Shown: in pieces, positions 55,657 to 63,620 of the stretch | Position numbering within the stretch: position 1 is the first letter of the stretch | How the letters are laid out: each line of letters opens with the position of its first letter | The notes under the pieces: model-generated | Database searches by the model: none | Told to the model about the DNA's origin: nothing | What the model saw: only the letters and a program-made list of their open reading frames with translations | Position numbers and translations under genes: made by a program | From: Pigmentiphaga aceris | GTDB lineage: Bacteria > Pseudomonadota > Gammaproteobacteria > Burkholderiales > Burkholderiaceae_B | Length of the DNA: 64,000 bases | Assembly (NCBI RefSeq): GCF_008119665.1 | Contig: NZ_CP043046.1 | Coordinates: forward strand, 5,394,001-5,458,000 | Direction: 5' to 3'

Positions 55657-56391
55657 TCAGTGCTGCAGGATCTTCGACAGGAAGTACTGCGCGCGCTCTG
55701 AACGGGCCGACGGATCGCCGAAGAATTCTTCCTTCGGGCAGTCTTCCACAATAGCACCGGCGTCCATGAAGACCACGCGATGCGCCACCTTGCGCGCAAA
55801 GCCCATTTCATGGGTGACGACCATCATCGTCATGCCTTCCTTGGCCAAGTCGACCATCACGTCCAGCACTTCGTTGACCATTTCCGGGTCAAGTGCAGAT
55901 GTGGGTTCGTCGAACAGCATGGCGATCGGGTCCATGGACAGCGCGCGGGCGATTGCCACACGCTGTTGCTGGCCGCCCGACAACTGACCGGGGAACTTGT
56001 CCTTGTGCTTGGACAGGCCCACGCGATCCAGCAGCTTCACGCCACGGGCAATCGCTTCTTCCTTCGGACGGTTCAGCACCTTGATCTGTGCCAGCGTCAG
56101 GTTTTGCGTCACCGTCAGATGGGGGAACAGCTCGAAGTGCTGGAACACCATGCCGACGCGCGAACGCACCTTCGGCAGGTTGGTCTTGGGGTCGGTCAGC
56201 GAGGTGCCGTCGACGATGATGTCGCCCTTCTGGATCGGTTCCAGCGCGTTGACCGTCTTGATCAGCGTGGACTTGCCCGAGCCCGAGGGGCCGCAGACCA
56301 CGACCACTTCGCCCTTGGACACTTGAGTCGTGCAATCGGTCAGGACCCGGAAGGAGCCATACCACTTGCTGACGTTCTTGATCTCGATCAT
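55657..56391 (-). CDS. gltL: Glutamate/aspartate ABC transporter ATP-binding protein
   Basis: A 244-residue ATPase of the polar amino acid importer family. Motifs are Walker [11 protein letters not shown]-loop [13 protein letters not shown], signature LSGGQQQR, Walker [16 protein letters not shown] and H-loop VTHEMGFA. The start is the ATG at 56391 ([11 protein letters not shown]), with GGAG eight bases ahead of the spacer. It is the third transporter gene after gltJ and gltK. Confidence 0.95.
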   Translation of the reverse strand: MIEIKNVSKWYGSFRVLTDCTTQVSKGEVVVVCGPSGSGKSTLIKTVNALEPIQKGDIIVDGTSLTDPKTNLPKVRSRVGMVFQHFELFPHLTVTQNLTLAQIKVLNRPKEEAIARGVKLLDRVGLSKHKDKFPGQLSGGQQQRVAIARALSMDPIAMLFDEPTSALDPEMVNEVLDVMVDLAKEGMTMMVVTHEMGFARKVAHRVVFMDAGAIVEDCPKEEFFGDPSARSERAQYFLSKILQH

Positions 56392-56437
56392 GTTCGAGAC
56401 TCCGTGAATAAGTGATGAATGAAAGCCGACAAGGCCG

Positions 56438-57130
56438 TCAGCGGATGATCGCCACGCGTTGCTGCAGGCGACGCACGAGGCGCGATGCAACGAAGCAGAT
56501 GACGAAGTAGACGAGCGCCACGAACACGTACATTTCGATCAGGCGGCCGTCACGCTGTGCGATCTTGGATGCTGCGCCGACGAAGTCGGTAATCGACAGT
56601 ACATATACCAGCGAGGTGTCCTGGAACAGCACGATGGTCTGCGTAAGCAGCAACGGAATCATGTTCCGGAATGCCTGCGGCAGAATCACGTTGCCCATCA
56701 TCTGCCAGTAGTTCAGGCCCAGCGCATAACCGGCGAAGGTCTGACCACGCGAGATCGACTGGATACCGGCCCGCATGATTTCCGAGAAGTATGCAGCCTC
56801 GAACAACGTGAAGGTGATCACGCAGGACCAGAACGCGCCCACCTGAATCGGGGTGGCGGAACCGATCAACCACGCGCCGATGTAAGGCACCAGGAAGTAG
56901 AACCAGAAGATCACCAGCAGCAGCGGGACCGAGCGCATCAGGTTCACGTAACCGGCGGCGACACGGCCCAGCCACTTGTAGCTGGACAGTCGCATCATCG
57001 CCAGCAAGGTGCCGAAGATCACGCCGCCAACGGTAGCCAGTGCGGTCAGGGTAAGGGTGAAGGTCATGCCTTCACGGAACAGATAAGGCGCGGAGCGCCA
57101 GATCAGGTCCAGGTCAAAATTGCCGAACAT
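56438..57130 (-). CDS. gltK: Glutamate/aspartate ABC transporter permease GltK
   Basis: A 230-residue inner-membrane permease of the His/Glu/Gln/Arg/opine family with about five membrane segments. The EAA loop reads [22 protein letters not shown] followed by QAFRNMIP. Start at 57130 is supported by GAGGAG six bases upstream. It lies 10 bp after gltJ. Confidence 0.94.
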   Translation of the reverse strand: MFGNFDLDLIWRSAPYLFREGMTFTLTLTALATVGGVIFGTLLAMMRLSSYKWLGRVAAGYVNLMRSVPLLLVIFWFYFLVPYIGAWLIGSATPIQVGAFWSCVITFTLFEAAYFSEIMRAGIQSISRGQTFAGYALGLNYWQMMGNVILPQAFRNMIPLLLTQTIVLFQDTSLVYVLSITDFVGAASKIAQRDGRLIEMYVFVALVYFVICFVASRLVRRLQQRVAIIR

Positions 57131-57140
57131 GCCCTGCTCC

Positions 57141-57893
57141 TCAGTGACCGCCGCTGACGCTCGGGCCGACAAAGCCCGGCACCGCCGCACGTTTTTCCAG
57201 CCAGCGCATGCCGAACACCAGCACCACATTCAAACTGATGTACAGAATGGTGGCAGCAGTGAACGCTTCGAAGACCTGGAAGCTGAATTCCTGCATCGAG
57301 CGCGCACGACCGGTCAGTTCCATCAGGCCGATCGTCAGCGCAATGGACGAGTTCTTGATGATGTTCATGAACTCGGAGGTCATCGGCGGCAAGATGATGC
57401 GGAAAGCCATCGGCAGCAGCACGTAGCGGTAGACCTGCGCGGGTTCCAGACCCAGCGCGGTACCCGCCATGCGTTGACCGCGCGGCAAAGCCTGAATACC
57501 TGCGCGAACCTGTTCAGCCACCCGTGCGGACGTGAAGAAGCCCAGGCACAGCACAGCAGGAACAAATGCGCCCCACGGCGGCGGCACTTGCTTGATCGCA
57601 GCACCCATTGCACTTGGCAGCAGTTCCGGCAGTACGAAGTACCAGAGAAACATCTGCACCAGCAAGGGCACATTGCGGAACAGCTCGACGTAGGCATTGC
57701 CCAGTCCAACTGCCAATCTTGAATCCGTGGTGCGTATGACACCAATGATCGAACCGAGCACCAACGCGATAGCCCAGGCCGACAGCGCAGTACTGAGCGT
57801 CCATCCGAGGCCGGAAATCAAGGTGTCGAGATAGGTCCCTGAGCCATCTGGCGACGTCTGCCAGAAGATGCCCCAATTCCAGTTGTAATTCAT
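57141..57893 (-). CDS. gltJ: Glutamate/aspartate ABC transporter permease GltJ
   Basis: A 250-residue partner permease. It opens with NYNWNWGIFWQTSPDG as GltJ proteins do, has five to six membrane segments, and the EAA loop GQRMAGTALGLEPAQVYRYV. It is separated from gltI by 103 bp containing a strong terminator hairpin, so it is probably translated from a reduced read-through transcript. Confidence 0.95.
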   Translation of the reverse strand: MNYNWNWGIFWQTSPDGSGTYLDTLISGLGWTLSTALSAWAIALVLGSIIGVIRTTDSRLAVGLGNAYVELFRNVPLLVQMFLWYFVLPELLPSAMGAAIKQVPPPWGAFVPAVLCLGFFTSARVAEQVRAGIQALPRGQRMAGTALGLEPAQVYRYVLLPMAFRIILPPMTSEFMNIIKNSSIALTIGLMELTGRARSMQEFSFQVFEAFTAATILYISLNVVLVFGMRWLEKRAAVPGFVGPSVSGGH

Positions 57894-57914
57894 CGCCCGC
57901 TCCGTAGGCCTGAA

Positions 57915-57946
57915 TAAAAAATCAGAGGACCCGGAGGTCCTCTGAT
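57915..57946 (-). terminator. Intra-operon terminator between gltI and gltJ
   Basis: On the minus strand ATCAGAGGACC (57946-57936) pairs perfectly with GGTCCTCTGAT (57931-57921) across a four-base loop and runs into six Ts (57920-57915). It is a clear rho-independent terminator placed after the binding-protein gene and before the permeases. Confidence 0.9.
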
Positions 57947-57996
57947 GAGAGGCTAGTGGCCGTGCCTAGAGGCAACCGGCCCTTGCCTGATTGCGC

Positions 57997-58911
57997 TTAC
58001 TGGTAGTCCTTGCCATCGCCCGAATCGGTCGGGTTGGCCAGCGCCTTCTTCAGCGGATCACCAACCGGCACGTTCAGGTTGATGTTGCGCGGCGGAATGG
58101 TGCTTTGGAACCACTTGGCGTACAGCTTTTCAACTTGGCCGGACTTGATCATGGCGACCACAGCAGCGTCGGTGACCTTCTTGAACTCGGCGTCGCCCTT
58201 GGGTTGCATGATGGCGTACGGTTCGACCGTGTAAGCCTTCGAACCCACGACCCAGTCAGCCGGTGCCTTGGAATTGGCAACCAGGCCGTACAGCAAGATG
58301 TCGTCCATGAAGAAGGCAGAGGCGCGGCCGCTGTCAACCATCAGGAAGGCTTCTGCGTGATCCTTGGCGGGGATGATGCTCATGCCAAGGTTTTCCTTGG
58401 CATTGATTTCGGTCAGCCACTTGATGTTGGTGGTGCCGGCGGTCGACACGACGGTCTTGCCCTTGAAGTCAGGCAGATCGCTGAAGTTGCCAGCTTTCTT
58501 GGCGACAAAGCGGGTTGCCGTGACGAAGGTCGTCGGGGCGAACGAGACTTGTTGCTGACGTTCGAGGTTGTTGGTCGTCGAACCGCATTCCAGGTCAACG
58601 GTACCGTTGGCGATCAGCGGAATACGCGTAGCCGAGGTGACTGCGTTGTGCTTGACTTCAAGCTTGGGCAGCTTCAGCTCGGCCTTCACTGCATCGGCGA
58701 TGCCGTGGCAGATATCGATCGAATAACCGATGACCTTCTGGCTGTCGTCCAGATAGGAGAAGGGAATGGATGCGTCACGAACACCCAGCGTGATTACGCC
58801 GGTGTCTTTGATTTTCTTGAGGCGTCCGGTGAGTTCTTGAGCGGACACAGCACCCGATGCGGATACCAATGCAACCGCGGCTGCAACCATGACGACGACG
58901 TTCTTTTTCAC
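57997..58911 (-). CDS. gltI: Glutamate/aspartate ABC transporter substrate-binding protein
   Basis: A 304-residue periplasmic binding protein with a signal peptide (KKNVVVMVAAAVALVSASG, cleavage near VSA-QE). The family-3 solute-binding motif GYSIDICHGIADAVK and the ligand loop ECGSTTNNLERQQQVSFAPTTF match GltI. The last gene-proximal block CxGDPLKKAL-like tail is also typical. It is the first structural gene after the LysR regulator and is followed by a terminator. Confidence 0.95.
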   Translation of the reverse strand: MKKNVVVMVAAAVALVSASGAVSAQELTGRLKKIKDTGVITLGVRDASIPFSYLDDSQKVIGYSIDICHGIADAVKAELKLPKLEVKHNAVTSATRIPLIANGTVDLECGSTTNNLERQQQVSFAPTTFVTATRFVAKKAGNFSDLPDFKGKTVVSTAGTTNIKWLTEINAKENLGMSIIPAKDHAEAFLMVDSGRASAFFMDDILLYGLVANSKAPADWVVGSKAYTVEPYAIMQPKGDAEFKKVTDAAVVAMIKSGQVEKLYAKWFQSTIPPRNINLNVPVGDPLKKALANPTDSGDGKDYQ

Positions 58912-59144
58912 AAATGTCTCCTAGCTATCCCTCTCGGGGGTAAGGGAAGTGTAGCAAAGGGATCAGAGCGCCAAACAGGAAAAATTGAGACCCATCGCGT
59001 CTCTGATCCCGCTCGGCACACGCACCCCGAGTGCTCCCCCATCAAGACGGTGCAACCCGCACAACCAAGGCCAATTACACGTCTATTTAGATACAACCCG
59101 CCTATTTAGATACAACTTGCTGACACAGGCCTTACAAGGGCCTT
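58912..59144. promoter_or_regulatory. lysR-gltI intergenic region with direct repeats
   Basis: The 233-bp region upstream of gltI holds two near-identical 16-mers, TCTATTTAGATACAAC (59082-59097) and CCTATTTAGATACAAC (59101-59116), 19 bp apart, roughly two helical turns. They are AT-rich and could be regulator binding sites or promoter elements. GATCAGAG and CTCTGATC near 58961 and 59001 form a distant inverted pair. The start of gltI is at the low-numbered end. Confidence 0.5.
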
Positions 59145-60068
59145 TCAAGCGAGCATTGCACTGGCATCTTCCAGGTATTGCCAGAGCGCATCGACCACCG
59201 GTTTGGCCGGTGTATCGGCCGCAGATCGGGCGCGATAGACGCGGATATCCATGGTTTCCGTGTACGAACTACCGGCGCAGACCAGCTGACCCGCTTCGAC
59301 TTCGCGTCGCACCGCGCTTTCGGGCAGGAAGGCCACGCCATGCCCCGCAAGCGCCATCGCCTTCAAGCCTTCGGCCATGTCTGCTTCGAACCGCTGCACC
59401 AGGGCGGGACGCAATTGTGCCGACTGCAGAATCAGGTTCGCGATGCGTCCCAGGTAGGCATTGGGGGTGTAAGCCAGAAACGGCGTGGTCTGTGCCGGGT
59501 CGCCAGGCAAACCGAATTCCGGAGCACCTTGCGCATCGGGTCGGCAATACGGGTACATGGACTCCGTTCCCAGTCGCAGCATGTCGTAGTAGCGACTGTC
59601 GAGTTTTACAGGGTGACGGGGATGGTGATAGACCAGCGTCAGGTCGCAACCGCCCTGCACCAATTGCAGCACGGCATCGTGCACATTCACCGCCATCAGT
59701 CTTGTCGACAGCGGGCCCAGATCACGTTCCACCGCGCTGAGCCAGGCAGGGAAAAAGGTCAGCGACAAGGTATGCGGCATCGCAAGATCGATGACATCAC
59801 GCGCGTCAGGACGCTGACCACGCAGCATGGCACGAGTTTCATCCAGCCGCGCCAGCATGTCGATGGCCTGCGGACGGAAGGTTTCCCCTGCTGCAGTGAG
59901 CCGCGTCGGATACACCGCGCGGTCGATCAGATCGGTGCCCAGCCAGGCTTCCAGCGCCTGGATACGACGCGAAAACGCCGGCTGCGTGATGTGGCGCAAC
60001 TCTGCTGCCCGCGAAAAGGAACGCGTCTCGGCCAGCGCGACGAAATCCTCCAGCCACTTCGCATCCAT
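59145..60068 (-). CDS. LysR-family transcriptional regulator
   Basis: A 307-residue LysR regulator. The N-terminal winged helix-turn-helix reads WLEDFVALAETRSFSRAAEL then HITQPAFSRRIQALE, and a periplasmic-binding-like effector domain follows. The start at 60068 is chosen by that domain and by GAAGGA ten bases upstream; a long in-frame extension is not family-like. It sits directly upstream of gltI on the same strand, so it probably regulates the glt importer, although LysR proteins more often sit divergently. Confidence 0.92.
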   Translation of the reverse strand: MDAKWLEDFVALAETRSFSRAAELRHITQPAFSRRIQALEAWLGTDLIDRAVYPTRLTAAGETFRPQAIDMLARLDETRAMLRGQRPDARDVIDLAMPHTLSLTFFPAWLSAVERDLGPLSTRLMAVNVHDAVLQLVQGGCDLTLVYHHPRHPVKLDSRYYDMLRLGTESMYPYCRPDAQGAPEFGLPGDPAQTTPFLAYTPNAYLGRIANLILQSAQLRPALVQRFEADMAEGLKAMALAGHGVAFLPESAVRREVEAGQLVCAGSSYTETMDIRVYRARSAADTPAKPVVDALWQYLEDASAMLA

Positions 60069-60258
60069 GATCTGGCGTCCTTCGGTAATGTGACAAGCGG
60101 CGGATTGTAGTGCGCATGCCGTGCCTGATCGGAACAGGAATAAACGCGACGCCAAGCCGCCCGGCCCGGCATAATGCAAGCCATGCGCGGGTTTGATCGA
60201 TCCCGCACGGGCGGTGGTCTGGCAGTTGACCTTCGGGGACGCTGGAATTCCGCCCGGA

Positions 60259-60323
60259 CGGTTTTTGATTTGCCGGTTTTGATCTACCGGTGTTTGACTT
60301 CCCAGCTCATTGACTTCCCACCT
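60259..60323 (+). repeat. Degenerate 14-16-bp repeats upstream of the thioesterase gene
   Basis: Units CGGTTTTTGATTTGC (60259-60273), CGGTTTTGATCTAC (60274-60287) and CGGTGTTTGACTTCC (60288-60302) follow each other, and a further TTGACTTCCCA-containing unit lies at 60308-60323. The array lies in the otherwise empty 350-bp gap between lysR and the thioesterase gene and includes TTGACTT words that could serve as -35 elements. Confidence 0.65.
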
Positions 60324-60419
60324 CAACTTGCTGACTGTCGCCCTGTCCGTTCTTGCCCTGCCCGTGCCCCACCCGCTTTTGGCTTCACCGTTCCTGTCTT
60401 CTCAGTGTCCACCGCCTTT

Positions 60420-60839
60420 ATGTCCAACCCGACTCCTGCCACCGCCCCCGATCGTCTGACGCTGCCCGACGGCCGCATGCCCGTACTGCGTGTCATGCCC
60501 ATGCCTGCCGATGCCAACGTCTATGGCGATGTGTTCGGCGGCTGGATCATGGCCCAGGTCGACATTGCCGGCGCATTGCCCGCCATCCAGCGCGCCAATG
60601 GCCGGGTGGCAACCATCGCGGTGAATTCCTTTGTGTTCAAGCAACCGGTGTTCGTCGGTGACTTGCTGAGCTTCTATGCCGACGTGGTGGCCACCGGCAA
60701 CACCTCGATCACGGTGTCGGTCGAAGTCTATGCACAGCGCAACCGGATGAATGCAGATGTGGTGAAAGTGACCGAGGCCACCGTGGTCTACGTGGCGACC
60801 GACGAATTCCGTCAACGCCGTCAGTTGCCGCCGCTGTAA
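60420..60839 (+). CDS. Acyl-CoA thioesterase (YciA-type hotdog fold)
   Basis: A 139-residue hotdog-fold thioesterase that hydrolyses acyl-CoA in the cytoplasm. The YciA/BACH signature ANVYGDVFGGWIMAQVDIAG carries the catalytic Asp region, followed by VNSFVFKQPVFVGDLLSFYA and TVSVEVYAQR. The ATG at 60420 is preferred; an upstream in-frame stretch is not family-like. The next gene starts 50 bases later on the same strand. Confidence 0.92.
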   Translation: MSNPTPATAPDRLTLPDGRMPVLRVMPMPADANVYGDVFGGWIMAQVDIAGALPAIQRANGRVATIAVNSFVFKQPVFVGDLLSFYADVVATGNTSITVSVEVYAQRNRMNADVVKVTEATVVYVATDEFRQRRQLPPL

Positions 60840-60888
60840 GCAACGCGACGCCAGGCGCTGACCCCGTCAGCGCTTACTAGGAGAAATC

Positions 60889-61269
60889 ATGGCAAGCATT
60901 TCGAATATCGGCACGACAGCCAGCCCCGGTGCCACCGGCACCAGCTCGATCGACAACCAGATCGCCGTCATGAATCGTCGCCTGGAACGTGTGCGCGAAA
61001 TGATGGCGAGCCTGGAAAGCTCGGACATGGCGGCGGAAGTCAAAGCCGAGCGCATGGCGTCGTATCAGACGCAGGTCGTCACCTTGACCGATCAGGCTCA
61101 GGCCTTGGAACAAAAGCGGATCAGGGACCAACAGGCCAGTTCCAGCGAAGCGGCTGAGAAGACCGCATCGCAGAAAGAAGCCTTGTCTACCCAGACCGAG
61201 GCGTTCAAGGCCGCGGGCGGCACGGCAAGCACCAGCAGTCCTGGCGAGATCATCGACGTCTACGCCTGA
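60889..61269 (+). CDS. Small coiled-coil protein (FlxA-like)
   Basis: A 126-residue hydrophilic protein with no signal peptide or membrane segment. A Ser/Thr/Gly-rich start (ASISNIGTTASPGATGTSSI) is followed by a long coiled coil from about residue 22 to 85 (DNQIAVMNRRLERVREMM, QTQVVTLTDQAQALEQKRI), then a Ser/Ala-rich end. The layout resembles FlxA-like proteins, which have no established role. TAGGAGA eight bases ahead of the ATG makes translation likely. Confidence 0.75.
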   Translation: MASISNIGTTASPGATGTSSIDNQIAVMNRRLERVREMMASLESSDMAAEVKAERMASYQTQVVTLTDQAQALEQKRIRDQQASSSEAAEKTASQKEALSTQTEAFKAAGGTASTSSPGEIIDVYA

Positions 61270-61411
61270 GGCGCAGGGCGCGGGGCTGCCAGCAATGATC
61301 TGACAGCAACATTTCGGCTGCGGTGTGCAGGCACTGCATGTCAGCCACAGTCAGCCGCAGTCAGCGGCGGGGCTTAGCGGCCAAGTTCCGCCCGCCGCCC
61401 ACCGCTACCTC

Positions 61412-62305
61412 TCAGACCGTCTTTCCCGTGCGCAGCAGCGCAGCATCGGCCCAGCGACGCGCCATGCTCGGCGACGTGGCGCAGGTGGCGTATTCGGTCA
61501 CGACACGCACTGCACGTTCCAGCAGCTGGATGTCCGCCTCGTGCTGACGCGCCACATGCGGGTCTTCGAAGAAGATCACGCGCTGGCAAGACCTATCCAG
61601 CACCAATTCGGCAATCTGCGCATCGCCGCCCATGGGGCCGCTCAAGTAAGGATCGACCCAGCGGCGGTCGGCCGGCCAGCCACGCGACCAAGCCAGTTCA
61701 TTCAGTTTGCTGCCGGTGGTACCCGTACCCACACGACGCGCAAAGCGCGACAGCAGGTCGAAATACTTGTCGGCAAAGGCCAGCATTTCCGGCTTCAAGG
61801 AATCGTGCGCAATCATCGCCGCCGTCTGGCTTTCCAGGCGGAACATGCCATCGGCCACCGGTTCGGGGGCCAGGCCGGCGTGCATGCGTTCGACTTCGAT
61901 CCAGTCAATGGCACCGGCCAGCGTGGACACAAAGGGTTTGTGATGGGTAATGCACTGGCGCTTCAAGGCCAGGGCTTCCGGGAAGGTTGACGAGGGGTCG
62001 ACCGGATCGATCAGGTAGATCGCGCCATCGAGCGGTGCGCTGGTTTCCGTGCCACCCGCGACACGCGCCACCAGCTTCATCAGCCCGCCTTCGCGGCCAT
62101 AGGGGTAACGCACCAGGCCGGCATACCCTTCCAGCATGTTCTCGCGCATGATCGCGTCATGCGTGCGACCGACGGTGTGCAGTTCGACACCCAATTGCCG
62201 AACCGACGAGCCGCAGGCACGCAGCCACTGGAACAGCGTGGCGTTGGGGTTGTCGTGGTGCAGGCGGTTGGCCGCCAGGCCGAAGCGCAACAAGGGAGTG
62301 GTCAT
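61412..62305 (-). CDS. Tandem methylglyoxal synthase-like protein
   Basis: The 297-residue protein contains two copies of the methylglyoxal synthase (MgsA) fold. The C-terminal copy (about 160-297) keeps the catalytic set: HD at 167-168, GTGTTG at 193-198, SGPMGGD with Asp228, and QHEAD with His255 and Asp258. The N-terminal copy (about 5-140) has the same layout (GLAANRLHHD, HTVGRTHD, YPYGREGG, LIDPVDPSS) but has lost those residues. MgsA turns dihydroxyacetone phosphate into methylglyoxal, a bypass of lower glycolysis. It is followed on the same strand upstream by a PfkB sugar kinase gene 96 bp away. Confidence 0.82.
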   Translation of the reverse strand: MTTPLLRFGLAANRLHHDNPNATLFQWLRACGSSVRQLGVELHTVGRTHDAIMRENMLEGYAGLVRYPYGREGGLMKLVARVAGGTETSAPLDGAIYLIDPVDPSSTFPEALALKRQCITHHKPFVSTLAGAIDWIEVERMHAGLAPEPVADGMFRLESQTAAMIAHDSLKPEMLAFADKYFDLLSRFARRVGTGTTGSKLNELAWSRGWPADRRWVDPYLSGPMGGDAQIAELVLDRSCQRVIFFEDPHVARQHEADIQLLERAVRVVTEYATCATSPSMARRWADAALLRTGKTV

Positions 62306-62401
62306 CGGGATTCACTTTGCGCTAAACAGCGCGATAGACATGCCGGGCCACACGTCATCCCGGCAAACAGCGACAAGCTCAGACGAGCGCGCGAGAAGCC
62401 A

Positions 62402-63337
62402 TCAGCCAGCGCGCGCAGCCAGCATCGCGCGAACCTGCTCGGGGCGCGGCAGCGGTTGCACGGCACCGTAGCCCTGCGTCGACAAGGCAGCGGCCGCGTT
62501 GGCGTAGTCGACCGCATCCAGAATGCTGTCGCCTGCAGCCAGACGAGCCAGCAGGCTGCCGGCGAAGCAGTCGCCTGCGCCGGTGGCATCCACGGCACGC
62601 ACGGTGTGCGGCTTGACCAGGGTACGGTTGTGGCCGTCATCGACCAGTGCGCCTTCCTTGCCCATCTTCAGCACGACGATGCCGCGCGCGCCCGACTGGC
62701 GCGACCAGTCGAAGATGGCGTCGGGATCGGTCAGGCCGGTCATGGCTTCGATGTCGTCCAGGCCGGGCAGGAAGATGTCGGCCAAGGCGATGGCGGCACG
62801 CACGGTGGCGCGCGCGCGTTCCATCGGCCACAGTTTCAGGCGCAGGTTGGCGTCGAAGCACACCTGCACATTGGCAGCGCGGGCGCGCGCCATGGCGGCG
62901 AACACGGTGTCGCAGGCGGACGTGCTGATCGCCAGGCTGATGCCCGACACGTGCAGGAAACGCGAACGTTCGATCAGGCCGTGCTCAAGGTCCAGCGGCT
63001 GCATGCGCGCGGCAGCCGAGTCACGACGGGCGTAGCTGAACACGTGGCCGTTTTCGCCATGCTGCACGAAGTAGATGCCGTTGTTGGCCGGCGGGTCCAC
63101 GACCACGCCACGCGTATCCACGCCTTCGGTGCGCCACAGGTCGAGCAACTGCTCGCCAAAGGTATCGACCTGCCCGATGCGGGTCAGGTAGGCCGTGCGC
63201 GCGCCCTGGCGGGCGGCGGCGATCACGGCATTCGAGGTATCGCCCCCGAAGCCTTGCAGATACTGGGGCTTGCCGGGTTCAGTCTGGTTGAACTCGATCA
63301 GGGCTTCGCCCAAGCCAATCACATCGAAATCTGTCAT
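62402..63337 (-). CDS. PfkB-family sugar kinase (2-keto-3-deoxygluconate kinase-like)
   Basis: A 311-residue ribokinase-family enzyme. It has the N-terminal GLGEALIEF, the di-Gly GFGGDTSNAVIAAAR motif, and the anion-hole and catalytic motif DATGAGDCFAGSLLARL. The KdgK subgroup is suggested by RDSAAARM and the GISLAIS segment, but the substrate cannot be proved. The start at 63337 is set by the family N-terminus. It precedes the methylglyoxal synthase-like gene in the same direction, and the two may form a sugar-catabolic unit. Confidence 0.9.
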   Translation of the reverse strand: MTDFDVIGLGEALIEFNQTEPGKPQYLQGFGGDTSNAVIAAARQGARTAYLTRIGQVDTFGEQLLDLWRTEGVDTRGVVVDPPANNGIYFVQHGENGHVFSYARRDSAAARMQPLDLEHGLIERSRFLHVSGISLAISTSACDTVFAAMARARAANVQVCFDANLRLKLWPMERARATVRAAIALADIFLPGLDDIEAMTGLTDPDAIFDWSRQSGARGIVVLKMGKEGALVDDGHNRTLVKPHTVRAVDATGAGDCFAGSLLARLAAGDSILDAVDYANAAAALSTQGYGAVQPLPRPEQVRAMLAARAG

Positions 63338-63542
63338 ATGCGGTCCGCGCGCAGGCGGTCGGTGATGGATTAAGCAGCACGCCTCGCACCGATCGGAGCA
63401 AGACAGCTTGCTGCGCCACCCGCTAAGTCGGGGGCAGGAACTGCCGGGATTATGCAAGAGAAGCCACGACCGCCACAATCGCAGGGGCAATTGAGGTCCA
63501 GGATGAGGTCCTGAATGGTCCGGCGTAGCGCCGGGCAGCGTT

Positions 63543-63577
63543 GGATGCGGTCACGGAGATTGCCAGTGACCGCATCC
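63543..63577. promoter_or_regulatory. 12-bp perfect inverted repeat downstream of the MFS gene
   Basis: GGATGCGGTCAC (63543-63554) and GTGACCGCATCC (63566-63577) flank 11 bases. It lies in the 283-bp space between the MFS stop and the sugar kinase start, both on the minus strand. There is no T-run, so an operator for the kinase operon is as likely as a terminator for the MFS gene. Nothing else is recognisable in this gap. Confidence 0.5.
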
Positions 63578-63620
63578 CGGTTCATGTCCAGGCAGCGTGC
63601 CGGAACACGCTGCTGAACAA

